DNA of 59,387 nucleotides from Erythrobacter sp. HI0063 (GTDB lineage: Bacteria; Pseudomonadota; Alphaproteobacteria; Sphingomonadales; Sphingomonadaceae): assembly GCF_001635685.1 (NCBI RefSeq), contig NZ_LWFF01000070.1:1-59387 (forward strand). The letters are read 5' to 3'. Of this stretch, positions 9,605-18,885 are shown in pieces. Each line of letters starts with the position of its first letter. Positions within the stretch are counted from its first letter, which is position 1. The position numbers were made by a program, and so were the translations under genes. The notes under the pieces were generated by a model. It was not told the origin of the DNA, did no database searches, and was given only the letters and a program-made list of their open reading frames with translations.

Positions 9605-10999
9605 TTATGATGCTGCTGTCGGCCAGTTCCAGACGGCCATTTTTTCAATGCTCATATCCTCCATCGTGTAGGCGATCCCGCCGACGCCAAGCCCGGAGCG
9701 GCGCAGCCCTGCAAAAGGCATCCAGTCGACGCGGAATGCCGTATGGTCGTTCACCATCACCGCCGATCCCGTCAGAGACCTGATGCAATGATTGGCGATT
9801 GACAGCCGATCGCTGAATACAGCGGCCTGAAAGGCGTAAGGCAGGGCATTGGCCTGCTCGATAGCCAGGTCGATATCGTCATAGCCATACACGCAGATCA
9901 CGGGGCCGAAGATTTCTTCCTGGGATACCTTGGCGCTTTCCGGAGGATCAACAATGACGGTCGGGGAGAAAAGAGTGTCACTCAGACGGCTTCCCCCGCA
10001 CACCAGGGTGCCTCCTGCTGCGATGGCTTCATCGACCCAGCGTTCGACGCGGTCAACTTCCTCCGTTCGGATCAGGGGTCCGCATTGGGTCTCAGCATCG
10101 GCGGGATCGCCCACGACCAGCTTTTCGGCAGCTCGCCCTAGGTCATTGGCGAAGTCTTTCAATTCTGCAGCAGGGACGAATACGCGCTGCACGGAAACGC
10201 AGACCTGACCCGAATGATAGAACCCGCCTTTTAGCAACGAGGCGATCACTGCTGCGCGCTCCACGCCGCTGTCCACGATTACCGGCGCCGCACCGCCGTG
10301 CTCGAGAGCAATGCGGGTTCCCGGCGCCAGCTTCGAGCGAAGCATCCAGCCGATTTTCGCAGAACCGATGAATGAGAAGAACGCCGTGCGCGGATCGGTT
10401 ACCATTCTTTCGGCGACATTGTTGCTGCACGGAGCGAACCGGCACCAGGCCCCGGGCAGGCCGGCTTCATGGAGAATGCCCACGAAGCTCTGGCATGAAA
10501 GAGGCGTTTCCAGCGCAGGCTTGATGAGAACGGGGCACCCGGCTGCTACCGCCGGTCCAACCTGATGGACGATTAGGTTGAGCGGGTGATTGAATGCCGA
10601 GATCGCCACGACAGGACCGATCGGCTCGCGGAAGGTATTTGCCGTCCTTCCCGCACCCGCTTCTGTCAGGTCCATGGGGATCTCGTGACCGCCGCCATCG
10701 CTGAGCGCCTGAACGCACAAGTCGACGCTGTTGATCGCGCGACCGGCTTCCACGCGCGCATCGACCAGGGGTTTGCCGCCCTCCCTGACGATCTGGAGAG
10801 CCAGATCCTCGGCTCGTTCGCGCATGATATCCGCAGCCCGCCGGAGGATGGCGACACGCTCGTGCACGGCAAGCCAGCCATGGCGGTCGCGGTGGAGCAA
10901 CTGCGCTTCATTCAGCCATTCATCGATTTGAGCCCAGCCAACAAGCGGTACTTCTGCAATCGGCGAGCGGTCGAAAGGATTGTGAACGATCGTTTTCAT
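9605..10999 (-). CDS. Aldehyde dehydrogenase family protein
   Basis: A 464-residue NAD(P)-dependent aldehyde dehydrogenase of the lactaldehyde/succinate-semialdehyde-like group. The catalytic Cys is in GQVCVSVQR, the general-base Glu in ALEHGGAAP, the cofactor-contacting Asn in SAFNHPLN, and the conserved EEIFGPV block follows. Length is normal for the family. Its ATG overlaps the stop of the upstream acetolactate-synthase-like gene (ATGA, 10996-10999), so the two are made together. The substrate is unknown; the pairing suggests an aldehyde or 2-oxoacid-derived product. Catabolic aldehyde oxidation unrelated to metals is equally possible. Confidence 0.9.
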   Translation of the reverse strand: MKTIVHNPFDRSPIAEVPLVGWAQIDEWLNEAQLLHRDRHGWLAVHERVAILRRAADIMRERAEDLALQIVREGGKPLVDARVEAGRAINSVDLCVQALSDGGGHEIPMDLTEAGAGRTANTFREPIGPVVAISAFNHPLNLIVHQVGPAVAAGCPVLIKPALETPLSCQSFVGILHEAGLPGAWCRFAPCSNNVAERMVTDPRTAFFSFIGSAKIGWMLRSKLAPGTRIALEHGGAAPVIVDSGVERAAVIASLLKGGFYHSGQVCVSVQRVFVPAAELKDFANDLGRAAEKLVVGDPADAETQCGPLIRTEEVDRVERWVDEAIAAGGTLVCGGSRLSDTLFSPTVIVDPPESAKVSQEEIFGPVICVYGYDDIDLAIEQANALPYAFQAAVFSDRLSIANHCIRSLTGSAVMVNDHTAFRVDWMPFAGLRRSGLGVGGIAYTMEDMSIEKMAVWNWPTAAS

Positions 11000-12636
11000 A
11001 GCTCACACACCTTTGCGCCGAGATCATCAATCAGCACCTTCTTGTTTTCGGAATAGTCGACGGGCAGATCGACAAGGTGCACGCCGCCAGCCTCGAATGC
11101 GGCGTTCAGGACCGAAACCAGATCCGCACTTCGCTCGACACGGTGGCCGGTCGCTCCATAGCTTTGTGCGTAGGTGACAAAGTCGGGATTGGAAAAGGTC
11201 AGGCCGTAGTCCGGAAAGCCAAGCTGGTCCTGCTTCCAGCGGATCATCCCGTATGCTGCATCATTCAGAACGAGAACGACAAGGTTCAGTCCAAGCCTGA
11301 CGGCCGTTTCCAGTTCCTGCGAGTTCATCATGAACCCGCCATCGCCGCATACCGCGAGCACTCTGCGCCCCGGCGCCAGCATCGCAGCCATCATGGCGGA
11401 TGGAAGGCCAGCACCCATCGTCGCCAATGCATTGTCGAGCAGGATGGTGCCAGGCTCGTGGGCGATGTAGTTTCTGGCGAACCAGATCTTGTAGATGCCG
11501 TTGTCGAGCGCAACGATATCATCGCGCGCCATTACGCTGCGTACGTCGGCAACCACGCGCTGGGGGACCATTGGAAAACGTTCGTCGTCGCTGGTCTCGG
11601 AGATGTGCGATGCAATCTCGTGATGCAGGGCGGTATAATAGCTGCGGTCGCACTGCAGCTTGCCATCCAGGCGGTTTCCCAGCCGCTCGACCGATCCGGC
11701 GATGTCGCCGATGACCTCGAGCTGCGGGAAGTAGACCTGATCGACTTCGGCTGCCTTGTAATTGATATGGATGACGGTCTGCCCGCCCGGCTCCATGAAG
11801 AAGGGCGGCTTCTCCACCACGTCGTGACCGATATTGACGATCAGATCGGCCTTTTCGATTGCGCAGTGAACATAATCGCCCGACGATAGCGCCGCGGTGC
11901 CCAGATAGAGCTCGCTATCTTCATCGACCACGCCCTTGCCCATCTGGGTGTCGAAGAAGGGAAAGCCGGTATCAGACACGAATTTGCGCAACGCTTTCGA
12001 AGCGCGGCGGCGGTTCGCTCCGGCACCGATCAGGAGCAATGGCCGCTCAGCCGCGATGATGCGCTCGGCCGCTTCGTCGAGCGCAGCATCTCCGGCGACC
12101 GCATAACGCCTGTCATGCGGCGGTATGACCGGTTCGATCGTTTCCTCTTCAGCGATATCTTCGGGCAGTTCCAGGAGGACGGCTCCGGGTCTTTCTTCCT
12201 GCGCCAGGCGGAAACCTTCGCGAACGAGAGAGGGGATGCGGTTGCCGTTCACAATCTGGGTCGAAGCCTTGCAGAGCGGAGTGAACAGGGAAACGACATC
12301 GACGATCTGGAACTGGGCCTGTTTCGATGTCTTTATCGGCTTCTGTCCGGTAATGATGACAAGCGGAAAGGCCCCGAGCGCGGCATAGGCCGCCGGTGTG
12401 GTCAGGTTCGTCGCCCCAGGCCCGAGAGTCGCCAGGCACACACCTGCCTTGCCGGTCAGGCGGCCATAGGTCGTCGCCATGAAGCCAGCGCCCTGTTCGT
12501 GACGGGCCAGAACCAGCGTGATGGCGGAAGTTCGCAGCGATTCCAGAAGATCCAGGTTTTCTTCGCCTGGAACGGCGAAAACATATTCGACGCCCTCGGC
12601 TTCGAGTGCGGCGACCATGAGATCGGATGCTTTCAT
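10996..12636 (-). CDS. Acetolactate-synthase-like thiamine-diphosphate enzyme
   Basis: A 546-residue ThDP-dependent enzyme with the three-domain order of the acetohydroxyacid synthase catalytic subunit. The activating Glu is in ARHEQGAGFMA; the central domain has LLIGAGANRR; the ThDP/Mg motif is GDGGFMMNSQE...LNDAAYG. No small regulatory subunit gene is adjacent, so this may be a catabolic type (AlsS-like, pyruvate to 2-acetolactate) or a related carboligase or decarboxylase. It lies 92 bases downstream of czcD on the same strand, so it may be read from the metal operon. Codons overlap the aldehyde dehydrogenase gene by four bases. Confidence 0.88.
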   Translation of the reverse strand: MKASDLMVAALEAEGVEYVFAVPGEENLDLLESLRTSAITLVLARHEQGAGFMATTYGRLTGKAGVCLATLGPGATNLTTPAAYAALGAFPLVIITGQKPIKTSKQAQFQIVDVVSLFTPLCKASTQIVNGNRIPSLVREGFRLAQEERPGAVLLELPEDIAEEETIEPVIPPHDRRYAVAGDAALDEAAERIIAAERPLLLIGAGANRRRASKALRKFVSDTGFPFFDTQMGKGVVDEDSELYLGTAALSSGDYVHCAIEKADLIVNIGHDVVEKPPFFMEPGGQTVIHINYKAAEVDQVYFPQLEVIGDIAGSVERLGNRLDGKLQCDRSYYTALHHEIASHISETSDDERFPMVPQRVVADVRSVMARDDIVALDNGIYKIWFARNYIAHEPGTILLDNALATMGAGLPSAMMAAMLAPGRRVLAVCGDGGFMMNSQELETAVRLGLNLVVLVLNDAAYGMIRWKQDQLGFPDYGLTFSNPDFVTYAQSYGATGHRVERSADLVSVLNAAFEAGGVHLVDLPVDYSENKKVLIDDLGAKVCEL

Positions 12637-12728
12637 TCGTTGGTCCTCATTTTACGAGTTGCAGGGCGGTTTATGCCGTGCGCTGCCAAGCTGCTCGCCC
12701 ACAGCGACCGACCCGATCGCCGCGCTTG

Positions 12729-13688
12729 TCAATGGTCGTGGTCATGGTCGTGGTGATGGTTCTTCTCGACCTGATGGTCCGGGATCATGTCCGGATCACA
12801 CTCCGCAGCGAGACAGGCTTCGAACGTTGCATGGGCGATGGCGTGCTGCGTCTCGAGCATACCGCGAGCCCGCGCCTTCACATCCTCGAAAGCCTGCAGC
12901 GAAGATTCGGCAGGAACGATATGCGCCTCAAGCGCGCGATAATGCTCACTGATGCTCCAGACATGGACGTGATGGACGTCGGCCACGCCTTCTGTGTCAC
13001 GCAGGTCGCTCACAATGCGATCGAACTCGCTTTCGTCCGGCACCGCACCCATCAAGAGCCGCACCGTGCGAGGCAACAAAGTGACGCCCTGCCAGATCAC
13101 ATAGGCAGCAATGACCACAGTGATGATCAGATCGGCAATATAAAGTTCGTATCGCAGAATGAGTACGCCAGCCACGATCACACCGACCGAAGCCAGCGCA
13201 TCGGACACATTGTGCAGAAAGGCGGCTTTCATGTTGAGGGAGTTCTTCGAGCTGGCGTAAACCATCACCGCCGTAACCACGTCGATCACCAGCGCTATCC
13301 CGGCGACCCAGATTACGGTCCACCCCTCAACGGGTTGAGGGTCTGCGAAACGGTTGATCGCCTCGACGAGCAGATAGAAACCGATGATAAGCAAAGTCGT
13401 CAGATTGATGAGCGCCGCCACGACTTCCGCACGAGCATAGCCGAAGGTCATAAGCTTGTCGGCTGGCCGGCGCCCGATCCGCCTCGCAAACAGAGCCAGT
13501 CCAAGCGATGCCGCGTCGCTGAAATTGTGCAGCGCATCGGCGATCAGTGCGAGCGAACCCGACAATATCCCCCCGATGATCTGGGCGACAGTCAGCAGGA
13601 CGTTGAGGGCGACGGCCAATACAAGGCGGCCGTCGCTCATGCTTTCTTCGCCGTGACTGTGCCCGGCATGACCGCCCGATTGTGCCAC
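12729..13688 (-). CDS. czcD: CzcD/ZitB-type CDF zinc/cobalt/cadmium exporter
   Basis: A 319-residue CDF proton/metal antiporter. It has six helices with the transport-site pairs ALIADALHNFSDAASL (HxxxD, helix 2) and FLHNVSDALASVGV (HxxxD, helix 5), and a cytosolic C-terminal domain with HHVHVWS. A His tail (HHHDHDHDH) ends the protein and a short HAGHSHGEE segment begins it; both could bind zinc. I chose GTG 13688 because a strong AAGGAGG site sits eight bases upstream and the start shares one base with the preceding stop codon. It is the last transporter gene of the czc-type operon. Confidence 0.92.
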   Translation of the reverse strand: MAQSGGHAGHSHGEESMSDGRLVLAVALNVLLTVAQIIGGILSGSLALIADALHNFSDAASLGLALFARRIGRRPADKLMTFGYARAEVVAALINLTTLLIIGFYLLVEAINRFADPQPVEGWTVIWVAGIALVIDVVTAVMVYASSKNSLNMKAAFLHNVSDALASVGVIVAGVLILRYELYIADLIITVVIAAYVIWQGVTLLPRTVRLLMGAVPDESEFDRIVSDLRDTEGVADVHHVHVWSISEHYRALEAHIVPAESSLQAFEDVKARARGMLETQHAIAHATFEACLAAECDPDMIPDHQVEKNHHHDHDHDH

Positions 13689-14557
13689 TACCTGCCTCCT
13701 TTTTCTGTTCTCTTGGTCGTCGTAACGGACTGCGCGGGGGAATGCTGGAACGTGCTGTTCGAGACATCGAGTTCGCGCGACAGTTCTCCAAGCGCCGAGA
13801 TCGCGAGGCCGAGCAGCGCGAACCCTCCGACGAATGCCAGGAGCGTAATATGATTGGCGGCGACCGATCCGGTTCCCATGCGAAGCAGCGCGCGCGCCGA
13901 TGCAACTATAAGAAAGCCCGGGATAATAGCCGCTAGCCAACCTCGCCCGTTGTCGGTGAATCCGTGCAGCGCCCAAAAGGTCAAGAGAGCGATACCGATG
14001 AAAAACAGGGAAAAGAGGACAAGTAGCGCAAGCTGGTCCATCCTGCTCACTTGGGCGGATCGGTATTCATCGATCGCCTGGCGTCCTATTTCCAGGTTCG
14101 CAAAAACAAGCGCTGCAGACACCGCCATTGCTGTCGTCGCGGATGCAGCAGCGGCAGCACCCAAGATAACGCTGTAAGGCAGGATATCGGACGCCATCGA
14201 CACCGAGATGCGACGTACCAGGGTTGGCCTATCGGAGCATCGCTCAGGTCCGTCATCATCCGGTCTGAGTTTTGCGTATCGACCAAGCTCGTTGAAAATC
14301 AGAAGCAGCAGGCCGCCCGCCAGCATCAAACCAGTGAGTGTCCAGCGGGTGAGAGGAGATTGTCCCAGCGGAAGAGTTAGCAAGACGGCAAGGGCGGCAA
14401 AAGCACCCGAAACGCCGCCCGGCAGGAGCGGATGCAGGAAGCTCCAACTGCCTTTTGCCAATTTGCCGCCAATCATGACCCCGATGCCTGATAGCATCGC
14501 CAGGACAAGGACCCGCGAAAGGTCCTGCGCGGCAAACAAGGTATCGATTAGCGTCAA
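13688..14557 (-). CDS. Integral membrane protein, possibly ZIP-like, in czc operon
   Basis: A 289-residue protein with about seven hydrophobic helices and a polar loop in the middle (RPDDDGPERCSDRP). I do not recognise the family with confidence. The helix SVILGAAAAASATTAMAVSA followed by NLEIGRQAIDEY has the spacing of helices 4-5 of ZIP metal transporters, but the ZIP metal ligands (HNxxD, HExxE) are largely absent. The start is TTG 14557, which overlaps the TGA of the short CDF gene (TTGA) and has a GAGG just before it. Being locked between two CDF genes by overlaps, it probably works with them. The frame stays open further upstream, but that part overlaps the CDF gene and reads as a shadow. 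Confidence 0.7.
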   Translation of the reverse strand: MTLIDTLFAAQDLSRVLVLAMLSGIGVMIGGKLAKGSWSFLHPLLPGGVSGAFAALAVLLTLPLGQSPLTRWTLTGLMLAGGLLLLIFNELGRYAKLRPDDDGPERCSDRPTLVRRISVSMASDILPYSVILGAAAAASATTAMAVSAALVFANLEIGRQAIDEYRSAQVSRMDQLALLVLFSLFFIGIALLTFWALHGFTDNGRGWLAAIIPGFLIVASARALLRMGTGSVAANHITLLAFVGGFALLGLAISALGELSRELDVSNSTFQHSPAQSVTTTKRTEKGGR

Positions 14558-15183
14558 TTCCTCTTCTCGCCGTGGACGGTTCCCGCCTCGTCGTGCACAT
14601 CCATATGCGTATCGCGCAGGATCTGCACTCCGCCGTAAAGCGCTATGCAGGCGACCGCTATTCCGACCACTAGGTCGGGCCAGTTGGCACCGGTAATCAG
14701 CACAACGATGCCGGCGATGATGATCCCGCCATTGGAGATGAAGTCGTTGAAGCTGAAGGTTGTCGCCGCCCGCATATTGACGTCCTTGTTCTCCACCTTC
14801 TGCAACAGGCGCAGGCAATAGAGATTCACCAGTCCCGCGACGAACGCCATCGCCATCATCAGCATGCCGCCCGGATCGGAACCTTCCACGAACCGTCGGT
14901 AAGCATCGAAAATGACCCCAGCGGAGAAGACCAGCAGCATGATGCCGGAGAAACGCGCGGCCCCGCGTTTCCAGGTCCGCGAGCGGGTTAGCGCAAGCAG
15001 GCTGAGCGCATAAACGATTGCATCCGATGAATTGTCGAGGCCGTTTGCCAACAGCGCGTTGGAATCGGCAAAATATCCGACCGCGAAGAAGCCGATCGCG
15101 ATGGCGACGTTAAGCCACAGGACAACCCACAGGGTCTTGCGCTTTTCAGGCGACCGGACATCGACCTCATGTCCGCCACTCAT
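14554..15183 (-). CDS. Short CDF-family cation transporter without C-terminal domain
   Basis: A 209-residue six-helix membrane protein of the same short type as the one at 8377-8994. Helix 2 carries ANGLDNSSDAIVYAL and helix 5 carries FSFNDFISNGG in place of the usual HxxxD pairs, and there is no cytosolic zinc-sensing domain. The tail (MDVHDEAGTVHGEK) has two His. It overlaps the STAS gene upstream and the membrane-protein gene downstream by four bases each. Metal specificity is unknown. The altered ligands mean zinc should not be assumed. Confidence 0.83.
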   Translation of the reverse strand: MSGGHEVDVRSPEKRKTLWVVLWLNVAIAIGFFAVGYFADSNALLANGLDNSSDAIVYALSLLALTRSRTWKRGAARFSGIMLLVFSAGVIFDAYRRFVEGSDPGGMLMMAMAFVAGLVNLYCLRLLQKVENKDVNMRAATTFSFNDFISNGGIIIAGIVVLITGANWPDLVVGIAVACIALYGGVQILRDTHMDVHDEAGTVHGEKRN

Positions 15184-15551
15184 GCTGCGTCCTCCCCGGT
15201 TTGTACCCAGCTTTCCGCATGACTACGCTGTGATGGCCGGAAAAACTTCATTTCGGCGCGGAAGAGTGAGGATGACAATTTCCAGCCCCGCTCTTCCCAT
15301 TTGCTGTCGCCGATCATGGCGATCCGGCTGAAACAATCCTTATGCCGGATGTCGAACTTGAGATCGCGCCAGAGACCTCCGAAGTCCCAACCCGAAAAGT
15401 CAGGCGCGAGCTCGATCACCATCGGGACGGTACCGGCCTCGCGCTCTGCGATATGTTCGAATTGGGGAACAAAGCGGTCATAGGCTTCATCCCCCAGCCT
15501 GCCTCCGGCGCGTATCCAGAGCAGTCCGTTCTCTTCCTTCAGTGCCAGCAC
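15180..15551 (-). CDS. STAS/SpoIIAA-like domain protein
   Basis: A 123-residue soluble protein matching the SpoIIAA-like (STAS/SEC14-type) family: an N-terminal beta strand (NGLLWIRAGGRLGDEAYD), then MVIELAPDFSGWDFGGLWRDLKF and CFSRIAMIGDSKWEERG, the usual pattern of these small alpha/beta proteins. The start is GTG 15549-15551, with AAGGA eight to ten bases before it. It follows czcA by 22 bases and overlaps the next CDF gene by four. Such proteins are usually single genes of unclear function, often near transporters. A regulatory or membrane-docking role here is inference. Confidence 0.82.
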   Translation of the reverse strand: MLALKEENGLLWIRAGGRLGDEAYDRFVPQFEHIAEREAGTVPMVIELAPDFSGWDFGGLWRDLKFDIRHKDCFSRIAMIGDSKWEERGWKLSSSLFRAEMKFFRPSQRSHAESWVQTGEDAA

Positions 15552-15573
15552 CGTTTTTTCCTTTCCCGATCGG

Positions 15574-18500
15574 TCATGCGATGTCCTTCAGCTCGCGCTG
15601 CTCATCGCTTGTCACGTTGCGCCGCAGCCGGTCCCACCAGCGCTGTCGCCAGGTCTGGTCATCTTCTCTGGTCCCGAAAACCAGCTTCAAAATTGCGGGC
15701 AAGACGAAGAGGGTGAGCGCGGTGGCCGTGATCAATCCTCCGATGACGACTGTCGCCAAGGGACGCTGCACTTCCGCGCCGGTCCCGGTCGCAATGGCCA
15801 TCGGCACGAAGCCGAGCGAAGCAACGAGCGCGGTCATGAGAACCGGCCTCAGGCGCGCCAATCCACCATCGACGATGGCGTCATCGAGCGCCATGCCCCT
15901 GTCGAGCCGCTGACGGATCGCAGTCACCATCACGAGGCCATTCAAGGTCGCCACGCCCGACAGGGCGATAAAGCCTACCGCCGCAGAAACGGAGAATGGC
16001 ATCCCGCGCAGGGCCAAGGAGAATATTCCGCCTGCCAGGGCCAACGGGATCGCGCTGAATACGGCGAGCGCCGGCACCCAGCCCCCAACCGCCATGTAAA
16101 GCAGCAGGAGAATGACCGCGAAAGCGATAGGAATAACGATCTGAAGTCTTTCCTGAGCGGCTTGGAGGTTCTGGTATTGACCGCCCCACTCGATAAACGC
16201 GGCAGCGGGCAGTTCGACCTGCGCCGCAACCCTTTCCTGGGCCTCTTCTACAAAAGACCCGAGGTCGCGTTCTCGCACGTTGGACGAAACGATCACCAGT
16301 CTGCGTCCCTGTTCCCGGCGAACCTCCGCGAGACCATCCACCACACGGAACTCGGCAACCGAGCGTAGCGGTATGGTTGCCCCGTTCGGGAGCAGCACCG
16401 GCAAAGCACCCAACTGGTCGAAATCGTCGCGGGTCGCGTCCGACAACCGCACAACCACATCGAAGCGGCGATCGCCTTCGAAAACGAGGCCCGCAGGCCG
16501 ACCGCCCAGTGCGATCGCCACCGATTGCGCAACGTCTTCGACCTTCAGCCCGTAACGGGCAATCGCTGGCCGATCGAAGGCAATATCGAGGGTGGGGAAC
16601 CCGGACACTTGCTGGACCTTGACGTCCGCGGCGCCGTCGACATCGCGCAGCACGCCCGCAACCTCGTTCGCCGCCGAGGTCATGGCGCTGAGATCGTCTC
16701 CGTAGATCTTGACGGCAACATCTCCGCGAACGCCTGCGATCAATTCGTTGAACCGCAATTCGATCGGTTGGCTGAACTCGTAAAGGTTGCCGACGAGACT
16801 GCTGAGGGCGCTCTCCATTTGCGCGACCAACTCGTCCTTGGCGAGGTCGGGATCGGGCCATTCCTCACGGGGTTTGAGGATCACATACGCATCGGAAGCG
16901 TTCGGCGGCATCGGGTCACTGGCCACTTCCGCCGTGCCCGTCCGCGAAAAGACGAGCTCGACCTGCTCAAACTGCTCGAGCCGGTCCTCGACCCGCCTTT
17001 GCATCGCGAGCGAACGTTCGAGGGATGTCGAAGGAATACGCAGCGATTGCACGGCGATGTCGCGCTCGTCCAATTGCGGTGTGAACTCGCTCCCGAGGAA
17101 GCTGAACACGAAGGCCGCAAAGGCGAAGATGCCGACGCCCATGCCGATGACCGGCCAAGGGCGGGTGATCGCCCTGCGGACCAGCGGTCCGTATCGCTCC
17201 TTGGCGATCCGGATCGGCTTGACCTCCTTTTCCGTCAGCTTCTTGTTGAGCAGGATGGCGATCATTGCCGGGACGAAGGTCAGCGACAACACGAACGCCG
17301 AGGCGAGCGCGAGCATGACCGTGATCGCCATGGGCGAGAAGGTTTTGCCTTCGACCCCGGTAAAGGTCAGAAGCGGTGCGAAGACGAGAAGTATGATCGC
17401 CTGCCCGTACACAGTCGGCTTGATCATTTCCTGCGCGGCAAGCCGCGTTTCCGTCAACCTTTCGCCCAGTGTGAGAAGCCGGCCTTCGTGTTCCTGCCGG
17501 GCCGCGAGCCTCGCGACACTGTTCTCGACGATGATGACGGCACCATCGACGATCAGGCCGAAGTCCAGCGCACCCAGGCTCATGAGATTGCCCGACACGC
17601 CGAGCCGGTTCATTCCGATCGATGCCATCAGCATGGAAAAGGGAATGACCAGCGCCGCGATGATCGCTGCCCGGATGTTGCCCAGCAGCAAGAACAGGAT
17701 CGCGATCACCAGAAGCGCGCCTTCAACGAGATTCTTCTCGACGGTCGCGATCGTCGCATCGACCAGCGAAGACCGGTTGTAGACGATCTCCGCGACAATT
17801 CCTTCCGGCAGGGAGCTGCGAACTTCCTCGAGCCGTTCGGCCGCCTGGGCCGACACGGTGCGGCTGTTCTCGCCCGCGCGCATGAGCACGGTGCCCACGA
17901 CCGCTTCATCGCCGTTCAGCGACGCCGCGCCCGTTCGCAGGTCGCCACCGATGCTGACCGTGGCGACGTCTCCTACGCGAATGGGGACTCCTTCGCGTGT
18001 AGAAACGACCGCCTGCTCGATATCCTCGACACTGCCGAGGCGCGCATCAACTCGGGCGAGGAGGGCTTCGCCTGCCCGCTCGACGAAATTGGCCCCTTCG
18101 GCGAGATTGGCCGCTTCCAGCGCATCGATCACTTCGTCGAACGATAAACCGTACCCGGTCAATCGCGCGGGATCGGGTTGGACAAGGTATTGCTTTTCGA
18201 AGCCGCCGATCGAGTCGACACCCGCCACACCGTCGACCGACCGCATGAGGGGGGCAACCACCCAGTCCTGGATGGTTCGCAGATAGGCAGCCTTGGCAAC
18301 ATCGCTGTCGAGCCGGTCGCCACGTTCGGTCACAAAGCTCCCGTCGGACTGCCAACCGACCGCTCCGCCCAGCGGTGCTTCCTTGCCGTCAGGAAACTCG
18401 TACTCGATGGTATACATGAGCACTTCGCCCAAGCCGGTCGAGATGGGTCCCATCACCGGTTCGGCACCCTCGGGTAGGGAGGCACTTATGGGCGTCAGCC

Positions 18501-18885
18501 GTTCGTTGACCTGCTGACGCGCAAAATAGATGTCGGTCCCTTCCTCGAAAATCGCGGTCACCTGGCTGAACCCGTTGCGCGATATTGAGCGGGTCATCTC
18601 CAGACCCTCGATACCGGCAAGCCCGGTTTCAACGGGATAGGTGACCTGCGTTTCGACTTGCGAAGGCGACAGGGCTGGTGCCTCGGTGTTGATCTGCACC
18701 TGTACATTGGTGATATCGGGCACGGCATCGATGGGCAGGCGCAGCAAATTCACCACGCCATAGATTGCCACACCGAGCGTCAGTACGACCATCGCCCAGC
18801 GAAAGCGCACGGCGACGTCGAGGATCATGCCGATCAGGCCATGGCGGTGGGAGCGATCCGCGTCCTGCATGTGATCAGTGTCCAT
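15574..18885 (-). CDS. czcA: CzcA-type heavy-metal RND efflux pump
   Basis: A full-length (1,103 residues) inner-membrane proton/metal antiporter of the HME-RND family. Twelve helices are arranged as 1 + 5 and 1 + 5 around two large periplasmic porter regions. Helix 4 carries the proton-relay motif DFGLIVDGAVIIVEN, whose Asp, Asp and Glu match the signature of the divalent-cation (CzcA) branch. LPIDAVPDITNVQVQINTEA near the N-terminus is also family-typical. The ATG follows an AGGAGG site and overlaps the end of czcB by 11 bases. It exports Co, Zn or Cd from periplasm or cytosol through CzcB and CzcC. Confidence 0.95.
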   Translation of the reverse strand: MDTDHMQDADRSHRHGLIGMILDVAVRFRWAMVVLTLGVAIYGVVNLLRLPIDAVPDITNVQVQINTEAPALSPSQVETQVTYPVETGLAGIEGLEMTRSISRNGFSQVTAIFEEGTDIYFARQQVNERLTPISASLPEGAEPVMGPISTGLGEVLMYTIEYEFPDGKEAPLGGAVGWQSDGSFVTERGDRLDSDVAKAAYLRTIQDWVVAPLMRSVDGVAGVDSIGGFEKQYLVQPDPARLTGYGLSFDEVIDALEAANLAEGANFVERAGEALLARVDARLGSVEDIEQAVVSTREGVPIRVGDVATVSIGGDLRTGAASLNGDEAVVGTVLMRAGENSRTVSAQAAERLEEVRSSLPEGIVAEIVYNRSSLVDATIATVEKNLVEGALLVIAILFLLLGNIRAAIIAALVIPFSMLMASIGMNRLGVSGNLMSLGALDFGLIVDGAVIIVENSVARLAARQEHEGRLLTLGERLTETRLAAQEMIKPTVYGQAIILLVFAPLLTFTGVEGKTFSPMAITVMLALASAFVLSLTFVPAMIAILLNKKLTEKEVKPIRIAKERYGPLVRRAITRPWPVIGMGVGIFAFAAFVFSFLGSEFTPQLDERDIAVQSLRIPSTSLERSLAMQRRVEDRLEQFEQVELVFSRTGTAEVASDPMPPNASDAYVILKPREEWPDPDLAKDELVAQMESALSSLVGNLYEFSQPIELRFNELIAGVRGDVAVKIYGDDLSAMTSAANEVAGVLRDVDGAADVKVQQVSGFPTLDIAFDRPAIARYGLKVEDVAQSVAIALGGRPAGLVFEGDRRFDVVVRLSDATRDDFDQLGALPVLLPNGATIPLRSVAEFRVVDGLAEVRREQGRRLVIVSSNVRERDLGSFVEEAQERVAAQVELPAAAFIEWGGQYQNLQAAQERLQIVIPIAFAVILLLLYMAVGGWVPALAVFSAIPLALAGGIFSLALRGMPFSVSAAVGFIALSGVATLNGLVMVTAIRQRLDRGMALDDAIVDGGLARLRPVLMTALVASLGFVPMAIATGTGAEVQRPLATVVIGGLITATALTLFVLPAILKLVFGTREDDQTWRQRWWDRLRRNVTSDEQRELKDIA

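Noticed and set aside
13689-13976. N-terminal extension of czcD
   Set aside because: The extension is Arg-rich, overlaps the upstream membrane-protein gene, and a strong AAGGAGG site points to GTG 13688.
16525-18147. A 540-codon rightward frame inside czcA
   Set aside because: Antisense shadow of a well-conserved RND pump.
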